36,214 nt of DNA from Chara braunii. Its lineage: Eukaryota; Streptophyta; Charophyceae; Charales; Characeae. This document shows positions 28,690 to 36,214 of the stretch, piece after piece (the first letter of the stretch is position 1; each line of letters begins with the position of its first letter). The DNA lies in assembly GCA_003427395.1 (NCBI GenBank), contig BFEA01000272.1, forward strand, positions 1,200,970-1,237,183, read 5' to 3'. The notes below the pieces were generated by a model. That model was not told where the DNA came from. It saw only the letters and a list, made by a program, of their open reading frames with translations, and searched no databases. The position numbers and the translations under genes were made by a program.

Positions 28690-30908
28690 GCGCTTACTGC
28701 ACTGGTTGCTGTCTGCCCTGCAAGACCGCTATGCACCTCCTTTTCCAAATCGTCCAAATGACCAATGGGCCCCATCTTTGAAGTAGACTCGGAGCAGGTA
28801 GGAGGACTTGGGGGGCTCCTGTCGGGAAGGGGGTATCGGTGAGAGCGTGCCACCAAGTGATCACCCTGTTCCAAATTTGCACAGCCTCCAGGCATGTGAG
28901 CTAGCAGTGTATCATGCCGGAAATGTCCTCCACCTGGCCAGTGTTGCACACAGTGCAGAGGTCTATATGCGCTGTCCTATTGCGTACGGTTCTGCGTTTG
29001 CTGAGCCAGTTCTGACCAAAAGAGGGATGTGTACAACCAGCCATTGCATGCTCCTGATGCGTGTATTCCGGATTGCAGGGATGGAGTCCATTGTGAGGCC
29101 TGCCGTACGTCAAGGTTGATGCCCAAGTGCCTTGCCCATCTGGAGGCGATGGTGTCAACTAGGTCAATGAGTTACTTCTCAATCTATAACCTAGCTTAGT
29201 GGTGTACTGCAGCAGGTTGAAGAGTTGTGCAGGCCCATTCTGCCGCCGATAAATCTTCCAGGCCCATTCCACCGAGTCTATTTCAAAGTCCTGTATCGCG
29301 GTCAGGGGTTTGTAGATGGTGAGCTCTGCGTTCTCCACTACCCTTACCTTGCACAGCTGGTCCTGCCTCACGGCCAGCTGGGCAGAGCTGGTTCTCCATA
29401 GCAGGCTACACGACGTGCCCAGGGTGCTGATGCGTGCATGTTGAAGAGGAGCCACACTCCGTCTGATGATGCCTGAACGACGAAGGCCAGGGCTGTTGCT
29501 GTGGAGTTCTTTCCCTGCGTGGTGGCTTAGTCGCCCGACTTCCATTTGATTGGCTGTTTCAACGTGTCCACCCACTCCCACGGAATGGAAAGCAACATTG
29601 CATTGTAGTTAGCTTGAAGGTTGTGGCAGCCCGGTAGCATCTCTCTTAGTTCTGTGTATGTCTTCCATCACTGCTGCTCTTCATGCCAGATGTGCTTTAT
29701 CTGCCGGACTCCTTTCTCCAGCCAGGCTCCCCATCTTGTGTCAGTTGCTGCGAGTGTCTATGGTTTGCCCTGCAGGTCCACCACCCACTAGTTGGAAAAC
29801 AGCGGCTAGCGTAGCATCTCCTCCTTGTACTGGGGCCGTCTCACCTTTGCTGGCATTATTTGTCTCCATATGGTGATGAAGTGCGTCCAAGGCGCCATAT
29901 TGCTGCATGCACCGGTCATCGCCCAAGAACTCGCCATGAGTCAAAATTGGCCCTGGATGTTGTGCAGCGTGGCGTATCTGGGAAGCTTGACGATCTGCCA
30001 GATCGCCAGAGCATGCCACAGGAGGTGGGTCTGTGTGATCAACTTGACTATCCACTTTGTCTCCAATGCTCTCATTTGGCAGTCAAGGTCTATAATGCCT
30101 CGAATGCCCTCCTTCTTGGGGAGTATCACGAACTTCCAAACCACTTTGGGGACGACGTTCTGCCTCGACGGTTCAACAGGCCTTAGGTATGCATCAACCC
30201 TGCCTCGAAGGGATTGCTGCAGTGCGTTGCCCCGGCTGCACACCGTGCGGGCGTACCACATCATGGAGAAGATCGATGCATTGAGGATAAGAGCCCTGCC
30301 AAACGCTGAGGTGTAGACTCCGGACCACCTTTCCATCTTGTTGAGCATCTTGGAGAAGGTTTCCGGTGCTATCGAGGGGTCTTTCCCGAGAAAGGAGCCT
30401 ATTACTTCCATTGCGAGCACGAAGAGGGGGGCTGCTAAGGGGTCCCCCTAACAGACTTATCTGGACATCTTGTAAGCCTCGTAGTAGGCTCGTACAAGAA
30501 TCCATTGAGTTGCACCTTACCACGTGCATCGTTGTACAACACCCTTACCCAGCGGCCAAAGTTGGACCCCACGCCATTTTCTCTATACACTGCTGTTGGA
30601 AGTTCCAGTTGACTTGATCGTAGGCCTACTCAAAATCAAAGAACAGGATGGCCGCATTCAATCTCTTGTCCTTGATGTACCTCATCGATTCGGACAACGT
30701 CATGACGTTGTCGAGGATGAATCTTCCCGGTATGAACTCCATCTGATGTATGTGAAAGCAGCGGCTGGTGACCTCCTTCAATCTGCTGGCCAACAGCTTT
30801 GCCAGCACCTTGTAAATGGGCGGCAGGAGAGTAATTGGTCTATAATTCTTGATGTCCGTGGGGTCGCCTTTCCTGTATATCAGTGTGACCACAAGGGTAC
30901 TAAGGTAT
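28690..30908 (-). pseudogene. LINE ORF2, RT to zf-RVT, catalytic box deleted
   Basis: Minus strand. RT motifs at the right: VVTLIYRKGDPTDIKNYRPI, PPIYKVLAKLLASRLK, FIPGRFILDN, then ILFFDFE-stop-AYDQVNW (about 30610-30630). After frameshifts, FGRWVRVLYNDARGKVQLNG, then SVR and GDPLAAPLFVLAMEVIG. This last runs straight into SFLGKDPSIAPETFSKML and GRALILNASIFSMMWYA, the YLG/thumb region, so about 90 residues including the YADD metal-binding motif are missing. Then PKKEGIRGIIDLDCQ, a degraded linker, and at the left a zf-RVT-like LCTVCN...VEDISGMIHC with VIWTIWKRRCIAVLQ. The family is related to but distinct from the 3.8-kb LINE. Its 5' continuation is at 33365-33830. Non-functional. Confidence 0.88.
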
Positions 30909-33368
30909 TGTGACGCCCCCAACCTCACGCCCAGCGCGACTTCCTGATCGGAGTAGGATATGGGCCTGGAAGTGCGAAAAGGGGTGTGCCAAGGATTTTT
31001 GGGAAAGTGGGGGGGTGGAGTCCCAGGTCAGAAATGAGATCTGTTGTGGCAGAGTTTCAGGGGCACGGGGGCAATAGGGCTAAGGGCGAGTTACTTCCGG
31101 TCAGTGGGCGTTCTATGTCGTGCAGTATAAGGCAGATGGCATGCACGGTGCATTCAAGGCTGTCCGACCCGTCTGTTTTGGGGGCGGCGGTTCGGGGGGA
31201 GGTCCGCCCGGGATGGCTGAGATTCTGATGAGTTGGGCCTTTGGGGGCAGACACGTGGCGTCTGTCATCGCGCGTTCTGGTCAGGCCCTCTAGTTTCGGG
31301 GGCTCGTCGGCTACCGCGTCGCCGACAATTTCCGCAAGGTGTGCGGGGCCAGTACGGAGCGATGGAATTCCACGGTACCACCGTGAGTTGGTGATACGGG
31401 AGGAGGAGACGAAAGGGAGGGAAGTTGGTAGCGATAACAACGAAGCCGGGGGATATGAAGTAATGGGTATTGTCCGAAGTGGGAAAGTCGGGGCACCTCG
31501 GATCGTTGGTGGTGGCACAGTGAAACTCCCTGAGGCACAATCGATTCTCGGTAAGGCAGGGGAATTTTGGGCGCCTCTGCCTGAGACACTCTCTCACCCA
31601 AGGGTCGAAATACTCCGGATCCCACGACGAATTTGAGTCCCTCGAATACGTTATCTTGTCATCGCGGTGTGATGGAATCCTTCCACACGCATCTAACCGG
31701 TAAGGGGGGATTTTTCCGACGTGATATCGAAAACTCCTATCCATTTAAGTGCGTGGGGGAAGGGAAATTCCCGCCTACCCGATATCAAAGGTGTCAAGTT
31801 CGTCAGTGGCTACGAAGCGGCGCGCGCGGATACGTGTAGGCTGCGCAGATTAGATCGCGCTTACACGCATCCCCGCGGGGTATTCGCTTATTTCTGGACA
31901 AACAACTACCCAATCATCTAATCCCTTCGTGATCCGTGCGCAATCGTTCTTGAGTATACAAGGTGCAACAACAACAGTAGCTCAAAAAGGGATACACAGC
32001 AATGGAAGTAGTGATGACGACCATGCAAAAGTTCCTACTATGCTCATGACAAGAAAAGGCAAAGAGCAGACAAAAGAAAAGCAATCAGACATGACATTCA
32101 TTCATCCATTCATTTGACATAACCCACACAAACGAGATCAAGATCGATCGCAAAACAAGTGGGGGCCGAAACCAAGCTGAGATTCCGAAAAACAAAAAAA
32201 AACGGGCGAATCGCCCTGAGCCGAGATCAAAAATTTATATACAAAAGCAAAGAGGGAGAAAAGACAAAGAAAATTGCAAATCCACGTCCATCAACCTCAG
32301 CCCCCTCTTCCTCTCTCTCCCTCTCCGATGCAGACAGTCCGTCGTCACACACCAACCCATGAAGTCGTCACCCCGCTTAGTCCTCCCGCACCCGTCAGGT
32401 TCGCCCGCGCCCACAGTCCGTCGTGGCCCTCGTCAACCCCGCGCGTTCGGCACCAGCTTGTCGGGTCGCCCGACTCCCACTTCAACTCACCTCTTACATC
32501 GCTCGTGAGCCGACCCTCACTGATTGCGCTCCCTGAGCTTCCAACAACTGGTTAAGAGAGCTATCTAATCGCGCAGCCAGAATTTATAGCGTGCACGCAT
32601 GCGCGAAGAACACGGAATTGCAAGGACTTAGAAAGGAGATTAGGAGAGGGAGCGCCTGCGTTCTGCATGGCCAGATCGCGGCGTGGGGGACGTAGCCACT
32701 CTCCACGCATCGATCCGAGCAGGCAGGCCGCAAGCCAACTAGACACAGCAAAAGGAGGAAAAGGGAGAGCGGGAACGACGAAGTTCAAGAAGAAAGATAC
32801 AGTTACAATGGCGCCCGCCCAAAATTACAGTTACACACACGATTAAGGGCGCCGACTAATCAGAGCTCAGTTGCAGCCGCAAAAAGAAGCGCATAAGCAA
32901 AAAGCGCCATGCGGCAAAAGAAAATCCTAATTGCAAAATTCCTAAATTCCTATCTAATGCAGAAAAGCGAGAAGCACAATCTCCGAAAAGAAAATCCGAA
33001 ATTCCGAGAGCCATTGGGGCTCGACAAGATTCAAAAAGAAAATTCAAAAAGAACGAAACAAACTTCCCGCGCGGTCTCCACGCCTAAAATCTGACAGCAG
33101 CACCAAAAAGAAGCGACGTCAACCGTTATTAATCGCGCCTGGTCGACGCGACATCCACTCAATCAATCATCCCGGGACTTGCCCGGCCCTGAATCCAGCC
33201 ATCCGAAAAAAAAGAGCGACGAAAGAGAACAGACGAAAAAGCGAGAACACTGATGCAATTTCCCTTCAATCCCGATCTCCCGTAATTGGCCCATCCTTCC
33301 CAGCTTAGGACCCCTCGTTGCTAACGCGCAGAAAATCGCGCGGAACGGAAATGGGTTGGTCACAGTAT
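30905..33368 (-). mobile_element. Solo LTR inserted in LINE ORF2, 4-bp TSD
   Basis: The element proper is 30909-33364 (2456 bp), starting TGTGACGCCCCC and ending GGTTGGTCACA, flanked by GTAT (30905-30908 and 33365-33368; a fifth T is ambiguous). Removing it with one GTAT joins the LINE codons exactly in frame (…EGLGEY then LSTLVV…), which proves both boundaries. There is one LTR unit and no internal region, primer-binding site or second LTR, so it is a solo LTR left by LTR-LTR recombination. The paired LTR at 25.8-28.2 kb and the minus-strand TATA box put its sense on the minus strand. Confidence 0.88.
32234..32241 (-). promoter_or_regulatory. Candidate LTR TATA box
   Basis: TATATAAA on the minus strand, roughly in the middle of the LTR. 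The homologous LTR has TTATAAAA at 27307-27314, next to a matching AAGAGGGAGA stretch. This supports a conserved pol II core promoter for the retrotransposon. Confidence 0.5.
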
Positions 33369-33830
33369 TCCCCCAGGCCCTCTCTTCATTCACTCTGCTC
33401 CAGGTACGATAGGTATTCACGCTCGAACAGTGGACAGAAGGTCTGCCAGTACTCCTTGGATAGTCCATCCCTTCCCTGAGTTCTCTTGGGCTTGAGCGAC
33501 GACAGTGCTGCTCTCACCTCGTCCTGTGTTATAGGTCTGTCTAAAGGCTGCCCTTGGCGTCAAGGTTCTGTCCAAGTGAAGCAAAAATTTCTTTCTCACT
33601 CTTTTGGCGTCATCCGCAGGGTAGTCTGTCTCCCTAGAGGTATCTGCCTGAAGAAGCTCGCGGGTACATCTAACACTCTTCAGAGGTGGCATCCCCAGGG
33701 TGCTGCAGTCTCTCTATGGTCGTGCCTCTGGCTCTGGCCTTAATCTTCTGAAAGAAGTTCTTGGTCGAGCACTCCCCCTCGCTCAACTCATGAATTCTAG
33801 CCCTTAACCTCAGTCCATTCAACCTCCACT
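33365..33830 (-). pseudogene. LINE ORF2, region just upstream of the RT core
   Basis: Continuation of the LINE at 28.7-30.9 kb beyond the solo LTR. Minus-strand frames read RLRARIHELSEGECSTKNFF and QKIKARARGTTIERLQHPGD, then (frameshift) TRELLQADTSRETDYPADDA. After another frameshift come PITQDEVRAALSSLKPKRTQ and GRDGLSKEYWQTFCPLFERE. The last two correspond to the conserved start of LINE RT domains (…EV..AL..L...K+.G.DGL..E+...F). An endonuclease domain is absent: similarity fades at about 33830, so the copy is 5'-truncated. Confidence 0.85.
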
Positions 33831-34222
33831 AGTTTTTATTTTTTCCAGTTTTTGTCTTTTTTGTCATACCTCTTTTGATTGCATCGTGCTTTCTTGTTGT
33901 TTGGCTCGCTGTCGTTCTCCTTGCGGCCTTGCCTCCCCCATGCCTTCCTATGTGCTTTGCTGCCTTGTGCTATTTGCCTGCCCACCCTCCTTTCCCATGC
34001 CCTCCAGCCTATGTGCTTCGCTGCCTGGTGCTGTCTGCCTTACTGCATGCTGCTTGTCAGCCCACCCCCCTCCTCTATGCCCTCCAGCCTTTGTGCTTTG
34101 TTCCTGCTTGTGGTTCAACACCTTGCCTCCTTGCCTTTCCCCTTGCTGCTTATTGCATCTGCGGCTGTTTTTCTTTGTTGTTGCTACCTTTGGTTGTGTT
34201 ACTTTGAGGGTTATCCAATGAC
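33831..34222 (+). repeat. Pyrimidine-rich region with three diverged ~70-bp repeats
   Basis: Three units starting near 33930, 34000 and 34077 share CATGCCYTCC, then TATGTGCTTYGCTGCCT, then GTGCT. All three forward frames are open and give Cys/Leu/Pro-rich strings, which reflects composition rather than coding. No signal of a gene. Confidence 0.55.
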
Positions 34223-34275
34223 TTGACTCACTCAGATCATACGTTCCTCCTGGGGTGTTGCCATGGTAGGGTGCA

Positions 34276-34294
34276 TGGTTTTGTACCATGCCGA
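34276..34294. other. Short perfect hairpin
   Basis: GCATGGT and ACCATGC (7 bp) around the loop TTTGT. No poly(T) stretch or partner suggests a function. Confidence 0.4.
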
Positions 34295-34479
34295 GGACAA
34301 ACGGAAATGTGTTTTACACACCTCCACACACATAGCCATGCACATGCACACACAAAAAGAGGAAAGTTGATACGTTCACTTCTTAGACCGATTAGCTTAG
34401 CTAACTGATTCTAAATCACTTGATTGGATTGACCGCTCAGATTGCAGATGAGAACCAACTGACCGATCACCACGCGATT

Positions 34480-34575
34480 GCCAAGTGATTGATTGGTTAG
34501 TTGCTTGCTTGCTTGCTTGCTTGCCTGCGTGATTGATTGATTGATGGATTGATCAAACAGGTTGATTGACTGTTT
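34480..34575. repeat. (TTGC)n and (GATT)n microsatellites
   Basis: Five TTGC units (about 34502-34523) between GATT repeats, the same tetranucleotides as at 11.0 kb. Confidence 0.8.
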
Positions 34576-35170
34576 TATGGATGAAGCTACTTTCATGCCC
34601 GGGAGCGAGTGCATGCGAGACAGTTTGTAAGAGTCTCGTTGTTTTTCCCCTCCTTTTCTTTTTGCAGTCAAGTGATCCGAGATCCGATCAGAACGTATGT
34701 TGCTCTGGAAACAAAACACACGTGCTATCTCTCTAGCTGAACGCGCCACTGCGGAGGGAAGAAAAGGTAGGTTGAAAATAATTGGTTGTGCGGCTTGTGC
34801 CCACAATGACCGTGAGGAGATTGGTCAGTGACAGACGGTTTGATCGCACAGTCAACGTGCCGCACGTCTGGCTGCGAAGCAGTTGGGACAAAGAACACTC
34901 TCCCTTCAACATTTTTACACAAATGGTCGCTATGGCACGCCCGAAGGAGGTAAAGGGAGGGCAGTACACGGCGTACGGATTCTTCTTTTGTTGCTGTTCA
35001 AATTCCGTACGGAAATATGTGTGTACGAGCGGAGGCAATCTCTATTTTTTTTCTTTGAAAGGGCTACGGCCTTCAGATATCATAATGCAGCTGAACGGAA
35101 CTAGGTATACAGAATTGTCGTACTTTACCCATTCATTTCCACTGGATCTCGAACTGGGGTCTGTATTTCA
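34576..35170. other. No gene recognised
   Basis: The plus-strand frame 34782-35288 was examined. It has mixed composition before running into poly(T) but no recognised domain, and no homologue in the window. It could be a decayed exon. No call. Confidence 0.4.
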
Positions 35171-35177
35171 ACAGTTG

Positions 35178-35255
<78 letters not shown>

Positions 35256-35273
35256 CAGTTTATACAGTTGAGG
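35171..35273 (-). mobile_element. Poly(T)-only insertion with duplicated flanks
   Basis: ACAGTTGAGG (35171-35180) is followed by T71 (35181-35251; the first few T may belong to the repeat), then AATACAGTTTAT, then ACAGTTGAGGTTT again (35264-35276). The direct repeat is 10-13 bp. On the minus strand this is a 12-nt body plus about 70 A: a minimal reverse-transcribed insertion, like that at 3.5 kb but longer. Confidence 0.6.
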
Positions 35274-35844
35274 TTTGTACCAAGCTAGGCAATCTCGTCC
35301 ACCTTCTAGAAAACACACAGGAAAAAAAAACCGGAAAAAAACAAACACAGGATGCAATCTCACCAAGCTACTAGAAAACAAAGGACACCAAACCGAAAAG
35401 AAAAGACTTTCTTTCCAAGATGCAGCCCAATCTTCGATGAGACCTCACAGAGAGAGAAACGAAGAAACACGTGGTTGATGATCAGAGCAACAAGCTCCCG
35501 ACGAAGCAGGAGGAGGAAGAGGTCCTGGAGGAGAACCCGAAGGTGAAAAATGAAGACACGTGTCCTCTTCAGGTAGGACAAAAACGATCGAGACGAAGAC
35601 AAAAGCGACACAGCAACTGAGAGAAGGTCGAGATTGCACATCATTGCATGAACTATTTTGCAAGGAAACATAGCCAAGCTCACCAGTCTGAGCCCGGGAA
35701 GATACACTACGTACATCTCATGTCATTCAGAAAAGAAGCGGTTCAGATCCACGAGGCAAAGAAGCGGAACGCAAGAGACATCTGCCTCAAAAAAGCCCAT
35801 TAATAGCACGGAAACCAAGATAATATCCAGCATGCAGAGAGACG
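35274..35844. other. No gene seen
   Basis: A-rich sequence with no recognised domain in either strand. Confidence 0.5.
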
Positions 35845-36054
35845 CGTGTGTGTGTGTGTGTGTGTGTGCGTGTGCGTGTGCGTGTGCGTGTGTGTTGTCA
35901 TATTCGCTATACACTAAAAAAAGCGAATATGACAACACACACGCACACACACGCACACGCACGCACATGCACACTGTGCCAGACTGTTTCGTCGGACAGT
36001 CATGCTTCTTTTGAGTGTATAGCGAATATGACAACACACACGCACACACATGAT

Positions 36055-36087
<33 letters not shown>

Positions 36088-36137
36088 ACGCACACGCACA
36101 CGCGTGTGTGCGTGTGCGTGTGCGTGTGCGTGTGTGC

Positions 36138-36214
<77 letters not shown>
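35845..36214. repeat. GT/CA arrays with nested palindromes, (GA)n at the edge
   Basis: A core containing GTTGTCATATTCGCTATACA occurs once on plus (35894-35914) and twice inverted (35922-35936, partial; 36014-36035, complete). The first two form a hairpin with a 15-bp perfect stem, extended by GTGT/ACAC, and a 13-nt loop. The first and third form a perfect inverted repeat of at least 23 bp, longer with the flanking GTGTGCG/CGCACAC. At about 36100 (CA)n switches to (GT)n through a CACGCGTG palindrome, and (GA)16 closes the window. Confidence 0.85.

Noticed and set aside
31217-31262. CTGATGAG as a possible hammerhead ribozyme core
   Set aside because: No GAAA at the required position after stem II and no flanking stems.
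31057-31744. Overlapping frames of 104-159 codons on both strands
   Set aside because: They lie wholly inside the solo LTR. Similar frames in the homologous LTR reflect LTR homology, not protein conservation.
33875-34226. Three overlapping 110-115-codon frames, Cys/Leu-rich, resembling a secreted or membrane protein
   Set aside because: All three forward frames are open because the sequence is pyrimidine-rich and repetitive. There is no start context or conservation to support coding.
34782-35288. 168-codon plus-strand frame
   Set aside because: No recognised domain, and about a quarter of it is a poly(T) tract that forms a separate insertion.
35848-36183. 111-codon Cys/Val/His/Thr repeat protein
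   Set aside because: Translation of GT/CA microsatellites.

Overview
This window is repeat-rich, non-coding eukaryotic nuclear DNA. I find no intact host gene. The evidence is decayed non-LTR (LINE) retrotransposons with C-terminal zf-RVT zinc knuckles, a long solo LTR, MITE-like elements, poly(A)/poly(T) tracts up to about 72 nt, and long (CA)n/(CT)n arrays. The LTR end motif TGTGACGCCCC and the zf-RVT LINEs fit the green lineage (plant or charophyte alga), but abundant (CA)n is not typical of flowering plants, so the organism stays unassigned. The window opens in poly(T), closes in (GA)n, contains an N5 gap inside poly(A), and carries a 38-bp Nextera mosaic-end junction. It therefore looks like a complete short contig or scaffold with assembly scars.

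Layout. 0-2.3 kb: three copies of a ~100-bp hairpin MITE, a tandem tRNA-like remnant, and microsatellites holding the Nextera junction. 2.7-9.8 kb: a LINE insertion whose 5' part is inverted (3.8-6.3 kb, with a 13-bp target-site duplication), a second diverged copy (8.2-9.2 kb), and several short copies of the same LINE 3' tail. 7.4-11.8 kb: MITE-like elements with GC-rich palindromic ends. 12-18.5 kb: mostly unassigned AT-rich sequence with one decayed coding-like stretch (14.2-15.6 kb). 18.5-24.5 kb: a hAT-like non-autonomous element with an 8-bp TSD, related GC-block elements, and a third LINE remnant on the minus strand. 25.8-28.4 kb: an LTR with an adjoining polypurine tract and internal coding remnant. 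28.4-33.8 kb: a nest in which an RT-bearing LINE (minus strand) is split by a 2.46-kb solo LTR with a 4-bp TSD, and a GC-rich MITE-like element lies at the LINE's 3' end. 33.8-36.2 kb: low-complexity repeats, a poly(T)-only insertion with duplicated flanks, and a nested palindrome in GT/CA arrays.

How the parts relate. The LINE family ends in a ~150-nt module with two hairpins followed by poly(A). One hairpin keeps its loop (about TGCTCTTAYCAG) while its stem changes completely from copy to copy, and the other shows compensatory changes. Nine copies, some partial, are scattered over the window. This looks like a structured RNA tag used in retrotransposition and is the strongest candidate here for something undescribed. 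A second candidate is a group of MITE-like elements that share an internal core and a GGGGTTGT hairpin but have different GC-rich palindromic ends.
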